This document shows, piece after piece, positions 55,627-63,933 of a stretch of DNA of 64,000 bases. The stretch covers positions 1 through 64,000 of the forward strand of contig JABISZ010000024.1 of the NCBI GenBank assembly GCA_018668255.1. Direction: 5' to 3'. The position numbers were made by a program, and so were the translations under genes. Every line of letters begins with the position of its first letter. The first letter of the stretch is position 1. The stretch is from Pseudomonadota bacterium (GTDB lineage: Bacteria; Pseudomonadota; Gammaproteobacteria; Ga0077536). The notes below the pieces were generated by a model. It saw only the letters and a program-made list of their open reading frames with translations, was not told the DNA's origin and made no database searches.

Positions 55627-56796
55627 CTATATGAATGCAAATTGTTCGTCGGCAGTTGCGACGTACGCCTCTTCGACACCGAGCTCCTTTCGGACAATAT
55701 TAGTGCCCATAACGAGTGACACACACTTGTAGAAAGCGATTCTTCTTGATAACCCTTCTCTTCCAAAGCCGCAGTCCGCCGTAATGACCAGCCTATCTTC
55801 TGGGATATATTCTAATGCCCTCCTAATAGTGTCGGCAACCATTTCAGGGGTTTCTACTGTGGTTCTTGTGTGATCTACAACTCCAATTCCAATTTTTTTA
55901 TCATAATTATTCCAATCGATATTTTTGAATAACTTTGCATCTCGAGCTTGATTACTGGCGCATTCAATATCAAGAACATCACAATTCATTTCCATAAAAT
56001 AAGGCAAGGCGCGTTCATAACTGGGTCGTTCCCAGTAGAAGCTTTGTTGATTAGGGTTTCCCCAGCAAGTATGTGCCCAAATCTCAGTCTTGACATCTTT
56101 TGTTTGTCGATTAAACGCATTGGTATAAAATTCTAGGTCTTTATCAGTACATGGTGGTTCCATTTGGCAATTAAAGTGGTGCACTGGCTCTTCTATTTGA
56201 ATAACCGGGCAACCAGCATCAGCTAAGGCGATATATTCTTCATTCATGACCGCAGCGATATCCATGACCATCGCTTGATCTGTTTTGTAGTGATCATTCC
56301 ACAACATCATAGGTAAACATGTTGCGCAGATGTTTCCAAATTTAACCGGTTTCGGGCTCATTTTTTGGGCTGTTTTCCAAAGGTCAACAAAATGCAATTC
56401 GCCGTGTGTGATGTCTTCGGTGACACTGGGCGGGTGCCAGCTTTCCTGCACTTCGTAAAGTATATGACCGGGTTTCATTCCGCCATAGTCAAGAAAATGG
56501 GATGAATTTGAGAACCCAGAGATACCGTTTAGGCGCTCTATAGTATAGAAAAACCAAGATCTACCACCCACTTCCAAGTCATTTCGAGAGTCCCCATCAA
56601 CGAAGATATCTAGGCCAGCTTGTTCTTGCTCGCCAATGTAACACCTGACTGTATCGAGGTATTGTTCTCTATATTTTGAGTCGCTCATGGCTACTTTGAA
56701 GGGTCTGCCGTTTAAATTTTCGGTAAACCAAGTGGGTTTTGGAAACGAGCCTATCATAGATGTAGGCAGGATCTTATCCTTTGTAGCAACAAACAT
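55627..56796 (-). CDS. Short cobalamin-independent methionine synthase (MetE)-like protein
   Basis: This 389-residue protein corresponds to the C-terminal catalytic barrel of MetE only. It begins ILPTSMIGSFPKP, and the zinc ligands appear retained: WAHTCWGN (His and Cys), LDIECAS (Glu) and ITADCGFG (Cys). IQIEEP and GIGVVDHT are also typical. It lacks the N-terminal MetE half, as in core-MetE-like proteins, some of which use methyl donors other than folate. The start ATG 56796 has AGAGGGAAAGG upstream and is preferred to ATG 56832. It is convergent with the Lrp-type regulator gene (9 bp gap). The methyl donor is unknown. Confidence 0.88.
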   Translation of the reverse strand: MFVATKDKILPTSMIGSFPKPTWFTENLNGRPFKVAMSDSKYREQYLDTVRCYIGEQEQAGLDIFVDGDSRNDLEVGGRSWFFYTIERLNGISGFSNSSHFLDYGGMKPGHILYEVQESWHPPSVTEDITHGELHFVDLWKTAQKMSPKPVKFGNICATCLPMMLWNDHYKTDQAMVMDIAAVMNEEYIALADAGCPVIQIEEPVHHFNCQMEPPCTDKDLEFYTNAFNRQTKDVKTEIWAHTCWGNPNQQSFYWERPSYERALPYFMEMNCDVLDIECASNQARDAKLFKNIDWNNYDKKIGIGVVDHTRTTVETPEMVADTIRRALEYIPEDRLVITADCGFGREGLSRRIAFYKCVSLVMGTNIVRKELGVEEAYVATADEQFAFI

Positions 56797-56978
56797 AAGC
56801 CTTTCCCTCTTATTATTGTATCCTCTCACCATACGTAAAAATTTTTAAAACATAAAGAACCGTTGTTCTACGTTTGGATAAAAAAAGAGAGTAATAAAGT
56901 TATTTACTTTTATATTCCATTAGGAGAGATAATGCCTCATGGATGAGATGTTAATTATACATAACAAAGGAGAGGACA

Positions 56979-58181
56979 ATGGGGAGCCAAGACCACGTTG
57001 AACTAGAGGCCGCCAGTTTGGATGAGATCAGAGGATTAGGTTTTGATCCTGAGCGTCTGGCTGGCGTTAAGGAGAAAATACTTTCGGACATAGGTGAAGA
57101 AAAATGTCATGGAGTGTCTATGATCGCCGCTCGCCAAGGCAAGGTAGTTCTGGCCATTACCGAAGGATATGCCGATCGAGAGAATGATAAGACGCTAGCT
57201 ACTGATTCGATTTTTGTAACAATGTCAGTTGCTAAGCAGTTTACGAATGTGCTTGCGCTGTCTCTTGTGGAGAAAGGTTTGTTGAAGTTGCATGCTCCTG
57301 TAGCGGAAGTTATCCCGGAATTCGCTACATTGGGGAAAGAGAAAGTTAATCTCTATCATTTACTAACGCATACTAGCGGTCTACTTTCAGCAGTTCCTGC
57401 TGTGGCACCTGATGTCTTAATGAATATTGAAAAGCTTACCTCATTTGCATGTGGACTTCCGCTCGAGTCTCAGCCAGGGGAGAGAGTGAACTATTCGATT
57501 TTATTGGGACATACTGTTATTGCTGCGATGTGCTTGAAAGTTGCTGGTAATGGACGCACCTATGCACAAATGTTGTCTGAGGAAATATTCGATCCGTTAG
57601 GGATGGTTAGTACCAGTCTTGGTCCCAGGGCTGATTTAATGGATAGACTCTGCCCTGTAAAAGTGTCTTATAAGGATATTCCTGCCCTGTTACCTCCCGA
57701 GGCTGTCGAGGGAATAGGATCGCTCTTGACTATGCCAGGATGTGAGTTGCCGGGGGCGGGGTGTATCACTACAGTTCAGGACGTTCACCGGTTTGCTGAA
57801 ATGCTTAGGCGTGGTGGAGCGTTAGGCGATGCACGGATATTATCACCAGGAATGTTAGATTTTTGTACTAGAAATCATACTGGGGAAAAGAGGAACATTT
57901 TGTTTGATATGTGGAGAGGTACTAGGGACTGGCTATCTTATCCTGCGAACATTGGGGTCGGATTTTTCATGCGTGGCGAAGGAGATATCCCTGGTTTATT
58001 CAGTGTGATGAATTCCCCTCGAACTTATGGTGGCTTTGGAGCTGGTTCAACTGGTTTTACGGTAGATCCTGAACGGGACATAACCTTAACTTTTTTGTCA
58101 ACGGGCCTGATGGAGGACAGCTACCATTTCGAGAGAATTGGCGTCATCGCAACGCTTTTATTGGCGGCGCTCATAGAGTAA
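56979..58181 (+). CDS. Serine hydrolase, beta-lactamase/esterase (class C-like) family
   Basis: The protein resembles EstB-type esterases and class C beta-lactamase-fold hydrolases. The catalytic SxxK is SVAKQFT (Ser about residue 83), followed by the helical LLTHTSGLLSAVP. The second motif, normally YxN, reads NYSILLGH, so Tyr is kept and Asn is replaced by Ile. The KTG-like third motif region is GGFGAGSTGF. No signal peptide is seen, suggesting a cytoplasmic esterase rather than a lactamase. AAGGAGAGG directly before the ATG is a strong ribosome binding site. It stands alone upstream of tRNA-Ser. Confidence 0.87.
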   Translation: MGSQDHVELEAASLDEIRGLGFDPERLAGVKEKILSDIGEEKCHGVSMIAARQGKVVLAITEGYADRENDKTLATDSIFVTMSVAKQFTNVLALSLVEKGLLKLHAPVAEVIPEFATLGKEKVNLYHLLTHTSGLLSAVPAVAPDVLMNIEKLTSFACGLPLESQPGERVNYSILLGHTVIAAMCLKVAGNGRTYAQMLSEEIFDPLGMVSTSLGPRADLMDRLCPVKVSYKDIPALLPPEAVEGIGSLLTMPGCELPGAGCITTVQDVHRFAEMLRRGGALGDARILSPGMLDFCTRNHTGEKRNILFDMWRGTRDWLSYPANIGVGFFMRGEGDIPGLFSVMNSPRTYGGFGAGSTGFTVDPERDITLTFLSTGLMEDSYHFERIGVIATLLLAALIE

Positions 58182-58294
58182 GCACCTCGCTACCAGTAAA
58201 GCTTTAGGCTCGATTATGAACTACTCATTCGAGTGGATACGACCTCGAACAATGTCCATTTTCATTAAAATCGACGAATAGTCGTTGGGAATGG

Positions 58295-58300
58295 TATAAT
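58295..58300 (+). promoter_or_regulatory. Extended -10 element of tRNA-Ser promoter
   Basis: TATAAT preceded by TGG (extended -10) 22 bp before the tRNA and followed by a GC-rich TTCGGGC discriminator, as in stable-RNA promoters under stringent control. The -35 is weak. Confidence 0.5.
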
Positions 58301-58322
58301 TTCGGGCTTGCTAATTGCACTT

Positions 58323-58413
58323 GGAGAGGTGGCCGAGCGGCTGAAGGCGCTCCCCTGCTAAGGGAGTATGGGTCAAAAGCCCATCGAGGGTTCGAATCCC
58401 TCTCTCTCCGCCA
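58323..58413 (+). tRNA. tRNA-Ser(GCT)
   Basis: The cloverleaf is readable: acceptor GGAGAGG pairs with TCTCTCC, the D arm is GGCCGAGCGGC, and the anticodon arm CCCCTGCTAAGGGA carries GCT, for AGC/AGU codons. The long class II variable arm TATGGGTCAAAAGCCCATC is typical of Ser, and the T arm is GAGGGTTCGAATCCCTC. A CCA end is encoded. A T-tract (CCCTTTTTTT) 18-24 bp later may aid termination. Confidence 0.97.
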
Positions 58414-58680
58414 TATATCTCAGGTAATACCCTTTTTTTACACAAGAGCCTCTGATGCGAGCTGTACCTGTAGGTTATAGTTTGGCTTTGAAAAAGAGCT
58501 TCTGTATCCACAGAAATCTTCGACCATGAAATAACACTGGTTTTGAGCTTATCTGGCATTAAGTCGTCGTCACCGGATGAGAGTACTGAAAAATAGGCTT
58601 GCCCTGAAGTCGAATCAATGAGAGTTTTAAACTCCTAATTACAAAGTCCGAAATGGTCAAAATTCTTTGCAGGAGTTACC

Positions 58681-59193
58681 ATGAAAAGAGTAGTAAAAAG
58701 ATTACGATGGCTAGCTTTTATAGCACTATCGTTAGGTGTTCTCGCGTGTTCGGACAAGAACGATGTTGCCAACATCACGATTTCTGAAGAGCCTGTAGTC
58801 GATCGAATATTTCTGGATGTCTATAAAAGCCCAACTTGTACATGTTGTGATAAATGGGTCACACATGTCGAAGCTGCAGGCTTTGAAGCAGATGTACATC
58901 AGCCCACTGATTTAAACAAGCTAAAGGCTGATAAGAAAATTTTACCTCGTTACCGGTCCTGCCATACGTCGGTTTCTAAAAATGGCTATGTCTTTGAAGG
59001 TCATATCCCTGCCAATATTATTCAGAGATTTATCGCCAACCCGCCCTCTGGTGCTATTGGGCTGGCAGTGCCGGGTATGCCCGTTGGTAGTCCAGGGATG
59101 GAGATAGGTAATCTCCATGATGCCTACGATGTACTGCTATTGAGGAAGAATGGTGAGAGTAAAGTTTTCGAGCAGATTGATAGGGTACACTAA
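58681..59193 (+). CDS. DUF411 domain lipoprotein, putative metal-binding
   Basis: The N-terminus is a lipoprotein signal with VLAC as lipobox (Cys23), so the mature protein is anchored in the envelope. The DUF411 core begins at DVYKSPTCTCCDKWVTHVEAAGF, a Cys-x-Cys-Cys motif resembling metal or redox sites, followed by RSCHTSVSKNGYVFEGHIPA and GLAVPGMPVGSPGME. DUF411 proteins are often found beside copper-resistance genes, but no other metal genes are seen here. CAGGAG upstream of the ATG supports the start. Role: probable copper or other soft-metal binding, inferred. Confidence 0.87.
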   Translation: MKRVVKRLRWLAFIALSLGVLACSDKNDVANITISEEPVVDRIFLDVYKSPTCTCCDKWVTHVEAAGFEADVHQPTDLNKLKADKKILPRYRSCHTSVSKNGYVFEGHIPANIIQRFIANPPSGAIGLAVPGMPVGSPGMEIGNLHDAYDVLLLRKNGESKVFEQIDRVH

Positions 59194-59207
59194 TCTAGTG
59201 TTTGATT

Positions 59208-59339
59208 ATGGTAGATAAGTTTTTAAAGATACTTGGAATTAAAAGGTGGAGATAGATTGACGACGCGGCAGCTGTTTTTCTGCTAAAAAGAATAGGACGA
59301 ACATTAGGTGAGACTCGACTATTTACAAGCGCGGATTAA
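59208..59339 (+). pseudogene. Possible small ORF interrupted by an in-frame TAG
   Basis: Reading from ATG 59208 gives MVDKFLKILGIKRWR, a TAG at 59253-59255, then IDDAAAVFLLKRIGRTLGE and 8 further residues to TAA at 59337. The frame would encode about 43 residues of plausible basic-amphipathic composition if the TAG were not there. No good ribosome binding site precedes it. It may be a decayed small gene or chance. Confidence 0.2.
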
Positions 59340-59443
59340 ATTTGATTGCTTTTATTTTAGGCAGATAAATAAATGCTATAGCTGTTCATTTTGGGAAAGT
59401 ATGTAAATAAAAGATAAAACCGGTTAGTTGAGGTTAAACACTG

Positions 59444-60259
59444 ATGATTGTTCAATCAGCGAAAGATGATCAAACACATCTAGTTATGACAATGGATCAG
59501 CACACATCTTTTGCTGCTCAGTTGGCGAGGTGTTTTGGAAATGAGCAGTTTGAATCCGTAAGCCCACGAGAACAGATGTTATACGTAATTAGACACCATG
59601 ACGCAGGATGGCGCCTCTTGGATGACTTGGTTCTGCGAGATAATAATACTGGGTTGCCCTACAACTTGGGCCAGACTCCTTTCGGAGAAATAATTAAGAC
59701 AAGTCAGTTATCCCCGGATTTTAATGGCGAGACTCATCCGTATTGTGAGCTTATTTCCAGCATGCACAGCTTAGGGCTTTATAATGGGCGTTATGGAATG
59801 TCAGACAAAGTATTGCTAGATATTCTGGGCGATGATAACCGAGAGTTGGCCGATACTGTCTTGCTCAAAGAGAAGAGTAGACAGGTTCTCTTAAAAAACC
59901 AGCTGATAAAAGATTCTGAGACGGCTGGATGGATTGAAGAAAAAAATCTTCTTCAGAACTACAAGCAACTCCAATTTTTTGACACATTAGCTCTTTATTT
60001 TAATTGCTCTTCGGAAGAATCAAGATCGAACATTTCTTTTTCTCATGTGCCAGAAAGTGGGGTGAAAGATGTTACTGTGAACCTTAGGCCGATTGGCTTG
60101 AATAGATATCAATTAAGACCTTATCCTTTTAATGAGAGCTGTATAGAGTTGTTTTTTTGTGGGCGCTATATGAGCCCTACTAAAGATGAAGACTCATTGC
60201 GAAAAATTTGGCAAGCAACGCCAGTCGAACGTCAGAATATTTTGCTGATGGCCACATAA
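59444..60259 (+). CDS. DUF3891 family protein
   Basis: The sequence fits the DUF3891 family: MTMDQHTSFAAQLARCFGN near the N-terminus, VIRHHDAGWRLLD, and LQFFDTLALYFNC in the C-terminal half. The repeated histidines (DQHTSFAA, RHHDAGW) suggest a metal-dependent HD-like site, though no biochemical function is established for the family that I know of. The 271-residue length is normal for it. GAGG lies about 10 bp before the ATG. A 250 bp gap separates it from the DUF411 gene, and it is convergent with the SDR gene. Confidence 0.82.
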   Translation: MIVQSAKDDQTHLVMTMDQHTSFAAQLARCFGNEQFESVSPREQMLYVIRHHDAGWRLLDDLVLRDNNTGLPYNLGQTPFGEIIKTSQLSPDFNGETHPYCELISSMHSLGLYNGRYGMSDKVLLDILGDDNRELADTVLLKEKSRQVLLKNQLIKDSETAGWIEEKNLLQNYKQLQFFDTLALYFNCSSEESRSNISFSHVPESGVKDVTVNLRPIGLNRYQLRPYPFNESCIELFFCGRYMSPTKDEDSLRKIWQATPVERQNILLMAT

Positions 60260-60343
60260 TTTCCATCGTTGCTGAGAGCCGTGTTATAGAACTTTCTGAT
60301 ACGATAAACTTTACCTAAGATTATTTCTAATCTTGCTAAGCAA

Positions 60344-61123
60344 CTAGTCGAGCATAGTTTTCGAATTCCACCAAGGAGTGTCAGAGAAAGCACGTAGGTC
60401 TATTTCATGCGTCCACGCTGAACGATGCTGGGTTGCTAAGTGGAAATAAGTATCGGCAATTTTTGAAGGTAATAGAAGCCCGTCGTGCTCTAACCCTTGG
60501 GTTTTCCTGAGCTCTTGAAATTTCTCAGCGCCTAGCATTTTGCCTAAAGTATCCGGGGCATCGACCGCTCCATCAATGAGGACATGCGCTATGTGAATAC
60601 CCTTGTTTGAAAACTCCGCATTTAATGATTGGCATAGCATCCGTCTTCCACCCATGGCTGCTGCATGTGAGTGTTGGCCAGCGTTCCCTCGAACAGCTGC
60701 AGTAGCGGAGGTCACTAGGACGGCTCCCTTTCCACGTTTTTCCATAAGAGGAAATAGAGCTTTAGCTACTCTGAATAGGCCAAACGTTCCCATCTGCCAT
60801 CCTCTCGAAAATGCCTTGTAGGACGTTTCCTCGAGTGGGACGGAGCCTATTTGAGCACCTAGATTGTAAACGACTACTTCAATCGGCCCAATCTCTGACT
60901 CAATTAGCGCAATCCGTTCTTCGAGAGCGTTTTCCTCGATCGCATTTAAGAGGAAACCAGAGGCTGAAAAACCGTCATTTTGAATATCATCTACTAACTT
61001 TTTTAGGCCTACGGCATCGCTACGTCGACATAAGCAAGCATGAAAGCCTTCGCTTGCAAAACGGGCGCTTACCGTCCCACCTATTCCTGCACCGGCACCT
61101 ATTACTAAGCAAACTGGTTTCAT
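60344..61123 (-). CDS. SDR-family protein lacking the catalytic Tyr-x-x-x-Lys
   Basis: The Rossmann nucleotide motif is GAGAGIGGTVSARFASEG at the N-terminus, and VVYNLGAQ replaces the usual NNAG. The serine strand reads LVTSATAAVRG. Where classical SDRs have YxxxK the sequence is HSHAAAMGGRRML, so neither Tyr nor Lys is present; related atypical SDRs usually keep at least the Lys. The following IHIAHVLIDGAVDAPDT is a known subfamily stretch. The protein may bind NAD(P) without canonical catalysis. AGGA precedes the ATG. It is divergent from the amidohydrolase gene across 208 bp. Confidence 0.85.
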   Translation of the reverse strand: MKPVCLVIGAGAGIGGTVSARFASEGFHACLCRRSDAVGLKKLVDDIQNDGFSASGFLLNAIEENALEERIALIESEIGPIEVVVYNLGAQIGSVPLEETSYKAFSRGWQMGTFGLFRVAKALFPLMEKRGKGAVLVTSATAAVRGNAGQHSHAAAMGGRRMLCQSLNAEFSNKGIHIAHVLIDGAVDAPDTLGKMLGAEKFQELRKTQGLEHDGLLLPSKIADTYFHLATQHRSAWTHEIDLRAFSDTPWWNSKTMLD

Positions 61124-61331
61124 AACATGGTCCTTTATTTAAAATAATAGCCTTTATTTCATAAGTGATGTCGTAATCGTTTCTAATGGTTTAGCATTAT
61201 TTCGTAATAAGATACGCTGAGTATCAAAGTTGAATAATTGAGCTTATTGCTATTAATGTTGAAGTTCAATATTTATCACTAAAATAATTGCTACGTTGTC
61301 CTTACGACGTATGCCTTTGCAGGTGCATCAT

Positions 61332-62330
61332 ATGAAAGTTAACAAAGAGTGGTTGGAGAAAGTTTCCGAAGAAGTTGTTGATCCCGAGAGACGAATCATA
61401 GATCCACATCATCATTTTTTCGTGGAAGGGGGTGGCTTCCCTGCCTACAGTGTCGATGATCTCATTTCCGATGTTAGGACTCATAATGTCGTGAAAACAG
61501 TATACCTTCAGTGCTGGGAGGGCTATCGCATCGATGGTCCGGTTGAGCTTCAAGTGGTAGGAGAAACTGAATATGTAGATGCTATTGCCAAGCGTCTTAG
61601 CACTGTTGGAGAGGCTGTAAAGATTAGTGGAATCATTGCTACTGCTGAGCTACGCGATGTGAATAGCGTACAAACTGTGCTAAATGCACATAAGGCTTCC
61701 AGTAAGCTTTTTCGAGGGATCAGACAGATGGCAGCCTGGGATAGTAGTGAAGATATTATGAATACGCCAAATCTAGATCACCCGATGCTTTACACAGATC
61801 CTGATTTTGTAAAGGGTTTTAGAGTATTAGATGATATGAATCTGGTATTTGATGCATGGTTATATCATCATCAGATGAGGTCTTTAACTAAGTTAGCTCA
61901 GAAATTTCCGAATACCACTATTGTTTTAGACCATCTAGGAACTCCTTTAGGCGTTGGTCCTTATGTAGGGGAAAGGGATGAAGTTTATACCGAGTGGGAG
62001 CGTGAATTGAAAGAGCTATCTAAATGCCCTAATGTAAATGTTAAACTAGGCGGCTTAGCAATGCCGTGGAATGGGTTTGGATTTGAGGATCAGGATAGAC
62101 CGCCTTCTTCTGATGATATCGTGGAGAAACAAAGTCTCTATTATCATGCCGCGATTGATGCTTTTGGTCCTAGCCGTTGTATGTTCGAAAGTAATTTCCC
62201 AGTCGATAAATGTGCCTTGTCGTACCATGTTTTATGGAATGCATTTAAGAAGATGTCTGCTCAGTACAGCGAATCAGAGCAAGACGATCTATTCTATGGG
62301 ACAGCTGAGAGAGTCTATCGACTAGACTGA
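61332..62330 (+). CDS. Amidohydrolase 2 family metal-dependent hydrolase
   Basis: The TIM-barrel amidohydrolase-2 family is indicated by the N-terminal metal motif IIDPHHHFF, the later TIVLDHLGTPLG with the third His, the NVKLGGLAMP strand and the terminal MFESNFPVDK with the catalytic Asp. Relatives include 2-pyrone-4,6-dicarboxylate lactonase and various decarboxylases or lactonases of aromatic catabolism, so ring-fission product hydrolysis is plausible. The ORF track starts at 61296; ATG 61332 with GCAGGTG 7 bp upstream is preferred (332 residues). Its stop overlaps the thiolase-like start by 1 bp (TGATG). Confidence 0.87.
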   Translation: MKVNKEWLEKVSEEVVDPERRIIDPHHHFFVEGGGFPAYSVDDLISDVRTHNVVKTVYLQCWEGYRIDGPVELQVVGETEYVDAIAKRLSTVGEAVKISGIIATAELRDVNSVQTVLNAHKASSKLFRGIRQMAAWDSSEDIMNTPNLDHPMLYTDPDFVKGFRVLDDMNLVFDAWLYHHQMRSLTKLAQKFPNTTIVLDHLGTPLGVGPYVGERDEVYTEWERELKELSKCPNVNVKLGGLAMPWNGFGFEDQDRPPSSDDIVEKQSLYYHAAIDAFGPSRCMFESNFPVDKCALSYHVLWNAFKKMSAQYSESEQDDLFYGTAERVYRLD

Positions 62331-63871
62331 TGAAAGAGATACCTATTTTAGTGGGAAGCGCTCAGTATGTTGATCGCAGATCTGCCAATATTGATCATAG
62401 CTTGTCGCCTGCCGATATGGCCGCCGAGGCTGGACGGTTAGCCTTGCTTGACGCTACTGACCAAGCGGCCTTTGCGAGTACGATAGACACTTTAGCTGTT
62501 GCTAGACTATTCGAACATTCGGTTAGGGATAAAATTTTGTGGCCTAATCCTTTTGGCTCATCAAATAATATGCCATGGTCGGTTGCAAAGCGACTGTGTA
62601 TTGAGCCTAAACGGCTTCTTTACTCTGAAGTAGGTGGCGAGACTCCACAACGCACCGTCAATCAGATGGCTGAGTCTATTCATAACGGAGATATACGCTC
62701 TGCGCTTATTGTAGGCGCTGAAGCTTTAGGAACTGTCCGAAGCGGGTTAAAGCAAGGTTTAAGCTTTGATTGGAATGAGTCTGTTGTGGGGAGGTTTGAG
62801 GATCTTTGGCCTGATAGAGAAATGGCCAGTGAGTATGAGGCGCTTCATGGGATCACTTATCCCATTCAGGTATACGCTTTGTTCGAGCAAGTAAGAAGGT
62901 ATCAGAATCGCCTGTCTATGGAGGAATATCGGGCTGAGATTGGGAAATTACTTTCCCCTTTATCGAAAGTCGCCGCGCAAAATCCTTTTTCATTTTCGCC
63001 TGTTGATTATACCCCAGCGGAAATTTCAACAGTGTCAGAGGATAATTTTCTGATCTGTGAACCTTATTGTAAAAGAATGGTGGCTCAAGATGGAGTCAAT
63101 CAAAGTGCAGCTGTTGTCATGACTTCGACGAGACAAGCTAAAAAGTTTGGTATACCAGAACAACATTGGGTCTATTTGCACAGTTACGCAGATATAGATG
63201 AGCTCCCACTACTAGAGCGACAAGAATTATCTAGATCTCGTGCTCAAGAGATGGCTCTAGAGAAAGTCTTTCTAGATAGTGAGATGACTGTGGACAATAT
63301 CGATCTATTTGACCTCTATAGCTGTTTCCCGATTGCAGTTTTTAACGCTTGTCACTACTTGGGCTTGCCGATCGATGGAACAAAGAAACTTACAGTAACA
63401 GGAGGACTCCCATTTTTTGGAGGAGCTGGTAATAATTATAGCTTGCACGCTATTGCAGAGGTAATTACATCACTTCGCAATAGCGACCTGAGAAATGCTT
63501 TAGTAGTGTCGAATGGCGGCTACTTATCTAAACATTCGGTAGGTTTGTACAGCAACAAAGCAATAGGGTCATGGGAGGCGCGATCGAGTGAACCAAATCA
63601 AAGGCTGTTGGATAGTTCTGAGCGAGTCTCTGTTGTCGAAAAAGCTTCTGGGTTAGCTATAATCGAGACATATGCAGCTCAATACTCACGATCGAAGAAA
63701 ACGGGTGGATTTATTGTTGGTCGGATGATTTCTAATAATGAGCGTTTTATGGCAGTCGCCGATAGTCGTGATGAAGAGACCATGAGACAATTATTCGACA
63801 AGCAACCTATTGGAAAAAAAATCAATGTTACCCATAAAAAAGCTATTAACTATTTTCGATTTGTCGCCTAA
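62330..63871 (+). CDS. Thiolase-superfamily protein without the usual nucleophile cysteine
   Basis: This is an acetyl-CoA acetyltransferase-type (SCP-x-like) protein of 513 residues. The fold is supported by SALIVGAEALG, IDLFDLYSCFPIAVFNA and the C-terminal His motif region LPFFGGAGNNYSLHAIAE. The position of the canonical acyl-carrying Cys reads EVGGETPQRTVNQMA, lacking Cys. The C-terminal ~90 residues resemble an extra OB-fold domain. Function may be a non-classical thiolase, lyase or a CoA-ester binding partner. It is coupled to the upstream amidohydrolase by a TGATG junction, suggesting a shared catabolic pathway. Confidence 0.85.
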   Translation: MKEIPILVGSAQYVDRRSANIDHSLSPADMAAEAGRLALLDATDQAAFASTIDTLAVARLFEHSVRDKILWPNPFGSSNNMPWSVAKRLCIEPKRLLYSEVGGETPQRTVNQMAESIHNGDIRSALIVGAEALGTVRSGLKQGLSFDWNESVVGRFEDLWPDREMASEYEALHGITYPIQVYALFEQVRRYQNRLSMEEYRAEIGKLLSPLSKVAAQNPFSFSPVDYTPAEISTVSEDNFLICEPYCKRMVAQDGVNQSAAVVMTSTRQAKKFGIPEQHWVYLHSYADIDELPLLERQELSRSRAQEMALEKVFLDSEMTVDNIDLFDLYSCFPIAVFNACHYLGLPIDGTKKLTVTGGLPFFGGAGNNYSLHAIAEVITSLRNSDLRNALVVSNGGYLSKHSVGLYSNKAIGSWEARSSEPNQRLLDSSERVSVVEKASGLAIIETYAAQYSRSKKTGGFIVGRMISNNERFMAVADSRDEETMRQLFDKQPIGKKINVTHKKAINYFRFVA

Positions 63872-63933
63872 AGATTGTCTGAGATATAAGGAAGGAGTAC
63901 TGTAGGTTTCCAGTAATTAAAAAGGAATGGGAT

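Noticed and set aside
58311-58559. Minus-strand ORF of 82 aa containing GERGIRTLDGLLTHTPLAG
   Set aside because: It reads antisense through tRNA-Ser; this is a well-known spurious translation of tRNA-Ser genes.
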